Origin: Gammaproteobacteria bacterium
Lineage (GTDB): Bacteria; Pseudomonadota; Gammaproteobacteria; Pseudomonadales; JAUIKI01
NCBI GenBank assembly: GCA_030430875.1
Contig: JAUIKI010000038.1
Coordinates: 1 to 9,086, forward strand
Reading direction: 5' to 3'
DNA: 9,086 nt
Shown here: positions 1 to 6,824 of the stretch, one piece after another
Numbering within the stretch: position 1 is the stretch's first letter
How the letters are laid out: each line of letters begins with the position of its first letter
Position numbers and translations under genes: made by a program
Notes under the pieces: generated by a model
Told to the model about the DNA's origin: nothing
Databases searched by the model: none
Seen by the model: only the letters and a program-made list of their open reading frames with translations

Positions 1-35
1 AGATGTGGTTGAAAATTGGTGTTGTTAAATACTAC

Positions 36-77
36 AAAAAAAAAAGCCCACACACTTGAGATGCGTCGTGTGGGGCT
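36..77 (-). terminator. Rho-independent terminator of the SCP2-domain gene
   Basis: Read on the minus strand, the stem joins AGCCC plus ACAC (45-53) to GTGT plus GGGCT (68-77), with one bulged G and a loop of about 14 nt. It is followed by ten consecutive U residues (the A run at 36-45 of the plus strand). It lies about 20 nt past the stop of the SCP2-domain gene, which is the expected place for its terminator. GC-rich stem plus long U tract makes this the clearest intrinsic terminator in the window. Confidence 0.85.
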
Positions 78-95
78 AAGAGGTATGGGTTGTAT

Positions 96-422
96 TTACT
101 CAGATGGTGCTAAGGTAAATAATTCAGATAGTTTTGTGGCAAGCATCATGTCGCCTTCAGTTCTCAATTTACCCATCATGAAAGCTTGCATTCCATCTGT
201 TTCGCCACTGACAATACCGTTTAATGTTTCAGTGTCCATGATTAAGGTGACAGAAGGAGATTCATGCGCACCTTGTCCTAATGAACAGGTTTTATCTTTA
301 ATTATTAGGTGATAGTTGTCGCCATCTTCGATGTCGAACTGAAAAACAAGATCTAGACCATCAGCGTTTTCTGGCTTAAAGTGATGCTCTAAGTTATCAA
401 GAATATCGTGTACTGATTTCAT
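96..422 (-). CDS. SCP2 sterol-binding domain protein, 108 aa
   Basis: This is a single-domain SCP2 (sterol carrier protein 2, PF02036-type) protein. Such domains bind lipids or other hydrophobic molecules in a cavity; the ligand in bacteria is generally unknown. The family hallmark is the C-terminal segment GMQAFMMGKLRTEGDMMLA (about residues 77-95), preceded by a SxTLIMDxET strand and a GIVSGE turn. The whole protein is one domain of normal length, with no signal peptide or membrane segment, so it is probably cytoplasmic. I place the start at the ATG at 420-422, because AAAGG lies 8 nt upstream. The in-frame GTG at 429-431 overlaps that Shine-Dalgarno and is unlikely. It stands alone on the minus strand, divergent from sohB, with its own promoter candidate and terminator. 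Family assignment is secure; the physiological role is not. Confidence 0.88.
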   Translation of the reverse strand: MKSVHDILDNLEHHFKPENADGLDLVFQFDIEDGDNYHLIIKDKTCSLGQGAHESPSVTLIMDTETLNGIVSGETDGMQAFMMGKLRTEGDMMLATKLSELFTLAPSE

Positions 423-491
423 GGTTGCCACCTTTACTAGTTTATGGTTGATTATTATGCCTAAATTTCGGCTCGTCCTCGCTACTGGATT

Positions 492-520
492 AGATTATGG
501 GGAATTTGTAGTTCTGTCAA
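492..520 (-). promoter_or_regulatory. Candidate sigma70 promoter for the SCP2-domain gene
   Basis: On the minus strand a perfect TTGACA -35 box (515-520) is followed either by CATAAT (494-499) after 15 bp or by TAATCT (492-497) after 17 bp. Transcription would start near 485 and leave a leader of about 60 nt before the ATG at 422. The -35 is perfect, but the -10 or the spacing is not, so the exact -10 is uncertain. Confidence 0.5.
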
Positions 521-589
521 TAATAAAATCATACGCTTGTTTGAATTATTGCAGAGCTGGTTATTAATTTCCTGATAAACTATGCTAAG

Positions 590-620
590 TTGGAGTGGTA
601 GAATGGTGTTTTTGTATAAT
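590..620 (+). promoter_or_regulatory. Candidate sigma70 promoter for sohB
   Basis: A perfect TATAAT -10 lies at 615-620, with a TTGGAG at 590-595 at 19 bp as the best -35. This would start transcription near 627, about 38 nt before the GTG start of sohB. The -10 is convincing and the -35 is weak. It is divergent from the SCP2-gene promoter candidate about 70 bp away. Confidence 0.45.
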
Positions 621-664
621 TCATTGAGATTTAATGTGACTGGACTGGTTACTTGGAGGAAGTA

Positions 665-1705
665 GTGATTGAGCATTTTTACGATTATCTGTTCTTTTTT
701 GCGCGAGTATTAACTGTCGTCATTGCCTTGTTTTTTTTATTCGCTGGGATCATGAGCATTGCAACTAAAGCAAAAAAAGAACAAACAAAAGGTAGCATGA
801 GAATCTTTAATTTCAACGATCGCTTGAAAGAGATGGGGCATGTCATCAAAACAGCTACTTTGGATAAAAGCGATTTAAAAGCTGAGCAAAAAATTGAAAA
901 AAACGAGAGTAAACAAAAAAAGTCAAAGAAAAAGTCAGCTGAAAAAAAATCACATGTTTATGTGCTAGATTTTCATGGTGATATCAAAGCCAGTGCGGTT
1001 TCAAGCCTCCGTCAAGAAATTACAGCAGTACTTTCGCATGCTGCAAAACATGATGAAGTTGTTGTTCGACTTGAAAGTGGTGGCGGTATGGTGCACAGCT
1101 ATGGTTTAGCTGCTGCGCAGTTGCAGCGAATTAAAAATCAAGGAATTCCATTAACCATTACCATTGACAAAGTTGCTGCAAGTGGTGGATATATGATGGC
1201 TTGTATTGGAGACAAACTAATCGCATCGCCTTTTGCTATGCTCGGTTCAATTGGCGTTGTAGCACAGCTTCCTAATTTTAATCGGTTATTGAAAAAGCAT
1301 GATGTGGATTATGAAATGCTGACGGCTGGAGAACATAAGCGTACATTGACTCTTTTTGGAGAAAATACTGAAAAAGGTCGGCAAAAGTTTATTGATGACC
1401 TTGAAGACACGCATAAATTATTTAAAGAATTTGTCTCGGAGCATCGACCTCAATTAGATATTAATGCTGTGGCGACAGGCGAAGTTTGGTTTGGTCGGCG
1501 AGCCCTAGAAAAACAGCTGATAGATGAGCTGAAAACTAGTGATCAATATTTGGTGGATCGATCCAAAGATGCTGTTGTCTACGAGGTTGAATATCAAGAG
1601 AAAAAAACGTTACAAGAAAAATTTAGCTTCTTAGGAGCTGATATTGTTGATCGAAGTATGTTGATGTTTTTTAAGCGTATCAAAGAACTTAGATTTTTTT
1701 CATAG
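665..1705 (+). CDS. sohB: SohB, inner-membrane S49-family peptidase (SppA-like)
   Basis: This is a membrane-anchored serine protease of the S49 (SppA/SohB) family, taken to degrade peptides or damaged proteins at the periplasmic face; precise substrates are not known. One N-terminal membrane helix (about residues 8-32) is followed by a Lys/Ser-rich linker (about 68-97) and then the protease domain. Catalytic Ser173 lies in DKVAASGGYMMAC and the general-base Lys225 in AGEHKRTLTLFGENTE, a Ser-Lys dyad. Alignment from memory with E. coli SohB is close along the whole length, including ESxGGMVHxYGLAAxQLQR and ATGExW. The chosen start is GTG at 665, giving 346 aa, with GGAGG 5 nt upstream. An in-frame TTG at 653 contains that Shine-Dalgarno and is less likely. 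aroC follows after 43 nt, so co-transcription is possible. Confidence 0.93.
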   Translation: MIEHFYDYLFFFARVLTVVIALFFLFAGIMSIATKAKKEQTKGSMRIFNFNDRLKEMGHVIKTATLDKSDLKAEQKIEKNESKQKKSKKKSAEKKSHVYVLDFHGDIKASAVSSLRQEITAVLSHAAKHDEVVVRLESGGGMVHSYGLAAAQLQRIKNQGIPLTITIDKVAASGGYMMACIGDKLIASPFAMLGSIGVVAQLPNFNRLLKKHDVDYEMLTAGEHKRTLTLFGENTEKGRQKFIDDLEDTHKLFKEFVSEHRPQLDINAVATGEVWFGRRALEKQLIDELKTSDQYLVDRSKDAVVYEVEYQEKKTLQEKFSFLGADIVDRSMLMFFKRIKELRFFS

Positions 1706-1748
1706 TTTTATGTTGATGGATTATTTTTATTTATGATGGGGATAAAAA

Positions 1749-2855
1749 ATGTCAGGTAACACCATAGGGAAATTATTTACAATTACAACGGCAGGTGAAA
1801 GTCATGGTTTGGCTCTGTCGGGAATAGTTGATGGCTGTCCGCCGGGATTGGAAATTTCTGAGCAAGACTTGCAAATTGATTTGGATCGACGTAAACCTGG
1901 GCAATCGAAATATACAACTCAGCGTAGAGAAGACGATGAGGTGAAAATTCTATCTGGTATTTTTGAAGGAAAAACGACCGGAACCCCCATTGGTATGGTG
2001 ATTGAGAATACAGATCAACGCAGTAAAGATTACAGTAAAATAAAAGATACTTTTAGGCCAGCTCATGCAGACTATGCATATGAGCAAAAATATGGAATTC
2101 GTGATTACCGAGGAGGAGGGCGATCATCCGCACGGGAGACTGCAATTCGTGTGGCAGCAGGAGCGATTGCGAAAAAGTATTTACGTGAACGACTTGGTGT
2201 TTCAATTCGTGCTTATGTTTCACAAATTGGTGATGTGGTCCCTGATACTATTGATTGGAATGTCATTGAAAGCAACCCGTTTTTCTTTCCTGATGAATCA
2301 AAAGTATCTCGTTTGGAAACATTGATTGATGACTTGCGTAGCGAAGGAAACTCAGTTGGTGCCAAAGTAACTGTGGTTGCACAGGGTGTGCCGATTGGTT
2401 TGGGCGAGCCAATTTTTGACCGACTAGATGCAGATTTAGCAAAATCTTTAATGTGTATTAATGCCGTTCGCGGTGTTGAAATTGGTGATGGTTTCTTAGC
2501 CGCAGCACAAAAAGGTACGGAGCATCGAGATGAAATGACGCCACAAGGTTTTTTATCAAATCATGCAGGTGGAATTTTAGGTGGAATTTCCACGGGGCAA
2601 GATGTTATTGCAAATATTGCAATTAAACCAACATCAAGTATTCGTATTCCAGGTAAGAGTGTTGATGCACATGGTAATCCAATTGATGTTGTAACCTTGG
2701 GTCGGCATGACCCTTGTGTGGGGATTCGAGCTGTGCCAATTGCTGAGGCAATGGTTGCAATAACATTAATGGATCATTGGTTGAGACACCGTGGTCAAAA
2801 TCAAGATGTTAATTCAGCATGTCCAATTATTCCTGCTGCGGAGCAGTCAAAATAA
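1749..2855 (+). CDS. aroC: Chorismate synthase
   Basis: AroC carries out the last step of the shikimate pathway, converting 5-enolpyruvylshikimate-3-phosphate to chorismate with reduced FMN, in the cytoplasm. Chorismate feeds aromatic amino acids, folate and ubiquinone. All three family signatures are visible: GESHGLALSGIVDGCPPG near the N-terminus, GGGRSSARETAIRVAAGAIA around residues 124-143, and RHDPCVGIRAVPIAEAM near the C-terminus. At 368 aa it has the usual bacterial length. The ATG start has GGGGA 6 nt upstream. It lies 43 nt after sohB and 19 nt before the MFS gene, consistent with one transcription unit. No defect is seen. Confidence 0.97.
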   Translation: MSGNTIGKLFTITTAGESHGLALSGIVDGCPPGLEISEQDLQIDLDRRKPGQSKYTTQRREDDEVKILSGIFEGKTTGTPIGMVIENTDQRSKDYSKIKDTFRPAHADYAYEQKYGIRDYRGGGRSSARETAIRVAAGAIAKKYLRERLGVSIRAYVSQIGDVVPDTIDWNVIESNPFFFPDESKVSRLETLIDDLRSEGNSVGAKVTVVAQGVPIGLGEPIFDRLDADLAKSLMCINAVRGVEIGDGFLAAAQKGTEHRDEMTPQGFLSNHAGGILGGISTGQDVIANIAIKPTSSIRIPGKSVDAHGNPIDVVTLGRHDPCVGIRAVPIAEAMVAITLMDHWLRHRGQNQDVNSACPIIPAAEQSK

Positions 2856-2874
2856 GTGAATTGTAATCAGATAA

Positions 2875-4038
2875 ATGCCAAACGCTGATTATCCTTATTG
2901 GAGGCTCTCTGCTTTTTATGCTTGGTATTTTGCTTTGCTGGGTGGTCTGGTTCCATATTGGGGGCTGTATTTAAAATCACTTAATTTTAATGCGGAGCAA
3001 ATTGGATTATTGATGTCCACTTTTATGGGGACTAAGATTATTGCCCCTAATGTTTGGGGATATCTTGCGGACAAAGGTTTGCCCCGATTGCGTATCGTGC
3101 AATTGGGTGCAATTTTAACAGTTATAAGTTTTGTTGGAATTTTTTGGGCTACATCATTTTTCGCCCTCATGGGGGTTATGATTGCATTTAGTTTTTTTTG
3201 GAATGCAATTTTGCCACAATACGAAGTCATTACTTTTAGGAAATTAGCCGATAATATTTATTTTTATGGGCGTGTTCGCCTTTGGGGTTCTGTTGGCTTT
3301 ATCGCAACAGTTATCGGGCTTGGATTGATTTTAGATTTCCTTCCTATTTCATTTTTGCCATGGATCCTTTTTGGAATCATCCTGGGTATTTGGGTGAGCA
3401 GTTTAACTATCCAATATACTGAGTTTTCTTCAAGCTCTAAGGGAAACGCGGCATCATTCTGGTCCATTTTGAAGCAACCCGATATTTTGGGTTTCTTTTT
3501 CATTTGCTTTTTGATGCAAGTCTCACATGGACCCTACTACACATTTTTTAGCATTTATTTAGAAGCCTTGAATTATACCAAAACTGAAATTGGATTATTC
3601 TGGGCTTTAGGTGTGTTTATTGAGGTTGCTATATTTTGGTCAATGCATTTATTACTGCGTTATTTTAGTTTACAGCAGATTTTAATTGTAAGCCTTGGTT
3701 TTGCAGTCATTCGATGGATTCTTATTGGGGAATATGCAGAATCTTTGATCGCTATTATCATCGCTCAAAGCCTACATGCAGCAACATTTGGGAGTTTTCA
3801 TGCAGCTGCTATTCACTTTGTACAAAAAACATTTCATCAGCATCATGAAGGAAAGGGGCAAGCATTATATAGCAGTACAAGTTTTGGAGCAGGAGGGGCA
3901 ATAGGTGCTCTTTATAGTGGTTTTGCTTGGGATGCTCTAGGTCCAACCTGGAGTTTTTTCTCTGCTGCAATGATCGGTCTTCTTGCTATGGTTTTGGCAA
4001 TGGCTGTATTTAAAAAAACTAAAAATCAGAATCCTTAA
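2875..4038 (+). CDS. MFS permease, PPP (3-phenylpropionate/HcaT-like) family
   Basis: This is a 387-aa integral membrane transporter of the major facilitator superfamily with about 12 hydrophobic segments. It resembles the phenylpropionate permease branch (E. coli HcaT type). Shared features are an N-terminus with YFxLLGGLVPYWGLYLKSL-like sequence, the conserved YGRVRLWGSVGF at the third-to-fourth helix region, a SHGPYYTFFSIYLE stretch opening the second half, and AATFGSFHAAAIHF late in the protein. The substrate cannot be read from sequence, and the family name should not be taken as proof of phenylpropionate transport. The gene begins 19 nt after aroC. No good Shine-Dalgarno precedes the ATG, so translation may depend on coupling to aroC. 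An aroC-MFS pairing is known in other gammaproteobacteria as far as I recall; whether the link is functional is unclear. Confidence 0.85.
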   Translation: MPNADYPYWRLSAFYAWYFALLGGLVPYWGLYLKSLNFNAEQIGLLMSTFMGTKIIAPNVWGYLADKGLPRLRIVQLGAILTVISFVGIFWATSFFALMGVMIAFSFFWNAILPQYEVITFRKLADNIYFYGRVRLWGSVGFIATVIGLGLILDFLPISFLPWILFGIILGIWVSSLTIQYTEFSSSSKGNAASFWSILKQPDILGFFFICFLMQVSHGPYYTFFSIYLEALNYTKTEIGLFWALGVFIEVAIFWSMHLLLRYFSLQQILIVSLGFAVIRWILIGEYAESLIAIIIAQSLHAATFGSFHAAAIHFVQKTFHQHHEGKGQALYSSTSFGAGGAIGALYSGFAWDALGPTWSFFSAAMIGLLAMVLAMAVFKKTKNQNP

Positions 4039-4039
4039 G

Positions 4040-4068
4040 TTGCTAAAACTACTGAATTACATTAGAAT
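4040..4068 (+). promoter_or_regulatory. Promoter of the rpsF-rpsR-rplI operon
   Basis: TTGCTA (4040-4045) and TAGAAT (4063-4068) are separated by exactly 17 bp. They match four and five of six consensus sigma70 positions. The predicted start near 4075 gives a leader of about 60 nt before rpsF. The promoter begins directly after the MFS stop codon, and no terminator is seen between the two genes, so read-through from upstream is also possible. Confidence 0.65.
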
Positions 4069-4090
4069 CGTTCGTCTTTTTATATTCCTT

Positions 4091-4123
4091 GTTTGTCAAT
4101 ATTAATTGGCAAACTATTACCCG
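4091..4123 (+). promoter_or_regulatory. Structured rpsF leader: hairpin followed by CCG, possible S6:S18 autoregulatory site
   Basis: A 10-bp stem with one G-U pair joins 4091-4100 to 4105-4114 around an ATTA loop. A CCG (4121-4123) follows, just before the AAAGGA Shine-Dalgarno (4124-4129). Established knowledge: in many bacteria an S6:S18 complex binds a CCG-containing structured rpsF leader and represses the operon. The hairpin and CCG are seen directly; calling them the S6:S18 site is inference, since I cannot fold or align the leader. The TGGC at 4107-4110 could also pair with GCCA at 4133-4136, which covers the start codon and is exclusive with the hairpin. Confidence 0.4.
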
Positions 4124-4135
4124 AAAGGAAAAGCC

Positions 4136-4666
4136 ATGAAACACTACGAAATTGTTTTTTTAGTTCATCCTGATCAGAGTGCGCAAGTTGCTGATATGGT
4201 TGAACGTTATTCTAGCCAAATTACTGGTGGCGGCGGTCAAGTGCACCGTGTCGAGGACTGGGGTAGAAGGCAGCTAGCCTACCCTGTTGAAGAGATTCAT
4301 AAAGCACACTACGTTCTGATGAATATTGAGTGTGATGTGCCAACCTTGAATGAGCTCACGACAAATTTTCGTTACAATGATGCCATTCTTCGCAATTTGG
4401 TTATAAGTAAAGATAAAGCTGTGACTGAAGCATCTACGATATTGGAACAAGTTCAACGTGAAAAATCTAGAGAGTCTGATGATGCTAAAAGAACCTATCA
4501 TGATGATAAGCCAGTTGTAGCAGCTTCTGTTGCTGAATCCGAAGAATCTAGACCTCAAACTGAAGCTGTTGATGTTGAAGAGGCTGTTGATGCAAGTGGT
4601 TCTGCATTAACTTCAGGCCAATTTGCATCGCAAAATAATCCTAAAACGCCAGAAAATGAATCTTAA
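4136..4666 (+). CDS. rpsF: 30S ribosomal protein S6, with a long acidic C-terminal tail
   Basis: S6 binds the central domain of 16S rRNA together with S18 during 30S assembly. The N-terminal 95-100 residues are a standard S6 fold: MKHYEIVFLVHPDQ at the start, the VHRVEDWGRRQLAYPV strand-turn and the HYVLMNIE strand, ending in NDAILRNLVI. The start is the ATG at 4136, with AGGA 6 nt upstream; a more upstream start at 4106 has no support. The protein is 176 aa, clearly longer than the roughly 130 aa of E. coli S6. The extra part (about residues 101-176) is rich in Glu, Asp, Ser and Ala and looks disordered. It is first in the operon, 12 nt before rpsR. No priB gene lies between rpsF and rpsR, unlike the enterobacterial order. 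Confidence 0.96.
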   Translation: MKHYEIVFLVHPDQSAQVADMVERYSSQITGGGGQVHRVEDWGRRQLAYPVEEIHKAHYVLMNIECDVPTLNELTTNFRYNDAILRNLVISKDKAVTEASTILEQVQREKSRESDDAKRTYHDDKPVVAASVAESEESRPQTEAVDVEEAVDASGSALTSGQFASQNNPKTPENES

Positions 4667-4678
4667 AGTGAGATAATC

Positions 4679-4915
4679 ATGAATGCAGAAAGAATGCCTC
4701 GTAAGCGTAAATTTTGTCGATTTACCGCAGATAACTTTACGGAAATTGATTACAAGCAAGTTGATATTTTGAAAGACTACATCACAGAAACAGGTAAAAT
4801 TGTGCCCAGTCGAATTACAGGCACATCTGCAAAATTTCAACGTCAGTTGGCAACAGCAATTAAACGAGCACGTTTTTTGGCGCTATTGCCCTACACAGAC
4901 AACCATCGGTCGTGA
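4679..4915 (+). CDS. rpsR: 30S ribosomal protein S18
   Basis: S18 pairs with S6 on the 30S platform. The 78-aa protein is a near-canonical S18: RKFCRFTADN, then EIDYKQVDILKDYITETGKI, then VPSRITGTSAKFQRQLATAI and KRARFLALLPYTD at the C-terminus. The ATG at 4679 is preferred, with a weak GTGAG about 6 nt upstream. An in-frame ATG at 4694 would give a product five residues shorter and cannot be excluded. rplI follows after 9 nt, and the rplI Shine-Dalgarno overlaps the rpsR stop codon. Confidence 0.96.
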   Translation: MNAERMPRKRKFCRFTADNFTEIDYKQVDILKDYITETGKIVPSRITGTSAKFQRQLATAIKRARFLALLPYTDNHRS

Positions 4916-4924
4916 GGTTTTAGA

Positions 4925-5371
4925 ATGGAAATTATTCTACTTGATAAAGTACGCCGCTTAGGCGATGTTGGTGAAAAAGTTAATGTTAAAGCTGGTTATG
5001 GACGTAATTTTTTAATTCCAACCGGTAAGGCAGTTCCAGCAACTGCGGAAAACCTTAGTGTGTTTGAGGCAAATCGTGCTGAGCTTGAGAAAAAATCAGC
5101 TGAGAAGAAAGCACTTGCTGATGAACGAGCTAGTAAATTAACCACTCTGAGTGTGACAATTCCAGCGAAAGCAGGTGAAGAAGGCAAGCTATTTGGTTCT
5201 ATTGGTACTCGAGATATTGCTGATGCGATTACTCATGCAGGTGTTGAGGTCATAAAAAGTGAAGTTCGCTTGTCAGAAGGCCTAATTCGTCAGGCAGGTG
5301 ACTACGCTATTGAAGTGCATGTTCATCCTGATGTAACTGCTACTGTTGCAATATCTATTGTTCCAGAATAA
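4925..5371 (+). CDS. rplI: 50S ribosomal protein L9
   Basis: L9 binds 23S rRNA near the base of the L1 stalk and extends from the 50S surface; it helps hold frame and fidelity. The N-terminal domain shows MEIILLDKVRRLGDVGEKVN followed by VKAGYGRNFLIPTGKAVPAT, the L9 signature. A charged Lys/Glu/Ala connecting helix (about residues 45-75) leads to the C-terminal domain, which includes GKLFGSIGTRDIADAI. At 148 aa it is of normal length. The start has GAGG (4914-4917) with a 7-nt spacer. It is the last gene of the ribosomal protein operon, with a strong hairpin 16 nt beyond its stop. Confidence 0.97.
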   Translation: MEIILLDKVRRLGDVGEKVNVKAGYGRNFLIPTGKAVPATAENLSVFEANRAELEKKSAEKKALADERASKLTTLSVTIPAKAGEEGKLFGSIGTRDIADAITHAGVEVIKSEVRLSEGLIRQAGDYAIEVHVHPDVTATVAISIVPE

Positions 5372-5725
5372 TCCCTTTTTATATCATCAGGCCTAGTTGA
5401 GTTGATTTAACTAGGCCTGTAGAGCCGTCAGATGTGTTAGCCTATAATCCATAAGTTCTTGCACTCCTATATCTTATTGTTATATTGTTAGCTAGTGGTT
5501 TGTAGCGCCACAGGAAAGTTATTTGTTTGTAATGAATGCTTTTAGATCTTTGCTCCATTTCCATCATCTTCCATCTGCTTGATTTACTGTTTTAACCATT
5601 TTTTTTGCATTGTTTTTTACCGTAAAGGTTTCAAGTTAACGTTTGTGAATAGCCGAAAATCATATAACCACTTGGTGAATTCCGGTAGAATATCCATCCA
5701 CGGTAATTATTCTTCAGGTTAAGTT
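5372..5725 (+). other. Intergenic gap between rplI and dnaB, no gene recognised
   Basis: This 354-nt stretch holds the post-rplI hairpin, a perfect TATAAT at 5443-5448 with only a poor -35 (TAGAGC, 17 bp upstream), and a T-rich region (5580-5630) with runs of eight and six T. Other -10-like boxes (TATAAC 5663-5668, TAGAAT 5686-5691) lack a matching -35. The dnaB promoter therefore cannot be fixed from sequence. A 19-codon reading frame (TTG 5523 to TGA 5582) has an AGGA 7 nt upstream but no other support. Confidence 0.5.
5388..5419 (+). terminator. 11-bp perfect hairpin after rplI, no U tract
   Basis: CAGGCCTAGTT (5388-5398) and AACTAGGCCTG (5409-5419) form a perfect 11-bp stem around a 10-nt loop, beginning 16 nt past the rplI stop. 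A run of U does not follow on either strand, so it is not a textbook intrinsic terminator. It may instead act as a 3' end-protecting structure, a processing point or a weak terminator. The hairpin is certain; the function is inferred from position. Confidence 0.55.
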
Positions 5726-6811
5726 ATGACCAAAGTTGTTGAGCGACGCTCTATGGATCCATCCATCAAAAATCTTAAAGTTTTACCGCATTCGATTGAG
5801 GCTGAGCAATCAGTTTTAGGTGGGTTGATGCTAGACAATCAGGCATGGGATCGTATTGCAGAGCGTGTGTCTCCAACTGATTTTTATCGAACAGAGCACC
5901 AAGATATTTTTAAACTTATTGCTAAGCTTGCTGAACAAGCCAAGCCTTTTGATGTGGTAACGTTATCAGAGGAGTTGGATAAAGTTGGGAAGCTTGAAAA
6001 ATCGGGTGGGTTATCCTATCTTGGTGAGCTTGCGAAAAACACACCAAGTGCTGCAAATATTTCTGCCTATGCTGATATTGTCAGAGAGCGTTCGATTTTA
6101 CGTCGATTGATTCAAGTCTCTGGGGAAATTGCAGATTCTGCTTTCTTTCCAGATGGGAGAGCTAGCCGCGAATTATTAGATTCTGCAGAACGTAAAGTCT
6201 TTGAGATTGCCGAAACCCAAGTTAAATCCACTGGTCCTTTGCCAATTAAACCGTTACTCACAAAAGCAGTTGAAAAAATTGATTTTTTATCTACATCAAA
6301 ATCTAAATTGACGGGAGTTAGCACTGGGTTTAAAGATTTGGATAATTTAACCTCTGGATTGCAGGCTTCGGATTTAATTATTGTCGCAGGTAGGCCGTCA
6401 ATGGGTAAAACCTCTTTTGCAATGAATTTGGCAGAACATGCTTTAATTAAAGATAACAAGCCAATTTTAGTCTTCAGCATGGAAATGCCTGCTGATTCAA
6501 TTGTGATGAGAATGATGTCATCACTTGGACATATCGATCAGTCACGTATTCGTAGCGGTCGATTGGCTGACGATGATTGGCCGCGTTTGACAGCAGCGGT
6601 TAATTTGCTTGCTGATAAACCTTTGTTTATAGATGATACGGCAGCTTTAAATCCAACAGAATTGCGTGCACGTGCAAGGCGTGTGGTGCGAGAAAACGGC
6701 CCGCTTGGTGTTATCATTATCGATTATTTACAATTGATGCGTGTGCCTGGGCTCGCTGATAATCGAGTAGCTGAAATCTCGGAAATTTCGCGCTCATTGA
6801 AAGCTGGCTAA
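5726..6811 (+). CDS. dnaB: Replicative DNA helicase DnaB, N-terminal part (frameshifted gene)
   Basis: DnaB is the hexameric 5'-3' helicase of the replication fork, working with DnaC-like loaders, DnaG primase and Pol III. This part encodes 361 aa: the N-terminal domain (about 16-120, starting LPHSIEAEQSVLGG), a linker, and the front of the RecA-like motor. The motor shows Walker A GRPSMGKT (222-229, Lys228), SMEMP with catalytic Glu253, and Walker B IIIDYLQLM (330-338). The frame then closes at TAA 6809-6811, directly after ISRSLKAG. The match to DnaB resumes one frame over at 6807 (AKELRVPIVALSQ). The expected ...LKALAKEL... has two bases missing where GCTTTGGCT would read GCTGGCT. ATG 5726 has AGG 7 nt upstream; an in-frame ATG at 5753 is an alternative. 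Either a sequencing error, recoding or a real split; an essential gene makes a simple null unlikely. Confidence 0.9.
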   Translation: MTKVVERRSMDPSIKNLKVLPHSIEAEQSVLGGLMLDNQAWDRIAERVSPTDFYRTEHQDIFKLIAKLAEQAKPFDVVTLSEELDKVGKLEKSGGLSYLGELAKNTPSAANISAYADIVRERSILRRLIQVSGEIADSAFFPDGRASRELLDSAERKVFEIAETQVKSTGPLPIKPLLTKAVEKIDFLSTSKSKLTGVSTGFKDLDNLTSGLQASDLIIVAGRPSMGKTSFAMNLAEHALIKDNKPILVFSMEMPADSIVMRMMSSLGHIDQSRIRSGRLADDDWPRLTAAVNLLADKPLFIDDTAALNPTELRARARRVVRENGPLGVIIIDYLQLMRVPGLADNRVAEISEISRSLKAG

Positions 6812-6824
6812 GGAATTAAGAGTG
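6803..6824 (+). other. dnaB: dnaB frameshift site with stop, Shine-Dalgarno and GTG restart
   Basis: GCT (6803-6805, last matching codon in the first frame) is followed by GGC and TAA (6809-6811). In the next frame GCT AAG GAA begins at 6807 and restores the DnaB reading. AAGGA (6810-6814) overlaps the stop and stands 7 nt before GTG at 6822. So the sequence fits a 2-nt deletion (a TTT shortened to T), and it also happens to offer a good site for translational reinitiation. A +1 slip would be required for ribosomal recoding; no classic slippery motif is obvious. Confidence 0.8.

Noticed and set aside
16..312. 98-codon plus-strand frame over the SCP2 gene
   Set aside because: It is antisense to a clearly recognisable SCP2-domain gene, runs through that gene's terminator and has no family resemblance.
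482..676. 64-codon frame on the minus strand between the SCP2 gene and sohB
   Set aside because: It covers both divergent promoter candidates and the sohB ribosome binding site, starts inside sohB, resembles no known protein and has no convincing Shine-Dalgarno.
1706..1748. Possible separate promoter for aroC (TTGATG with TATGAT)
   Set aside because: The spacing is only about 13 bp, too short for a sigma70 promoter.
5523..5582. 19-codon leader-peptide-like frame upstream of dnaB
   Set aside because: Apart from an AGGA 7 nt before a TTG it shows no codon bias toward any amino acid and no attenuator hairpin before the T-rich run.
6805..6812. Programmed ribosomal frameshift or intein explanation for the dnaB break
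   Set aside because: No intein sequence is inserted, and no slippery heptamer or downstream structure is evident. The pattern is best fitted by a 2-nt deletion, so recoding is kept only as a possibility.
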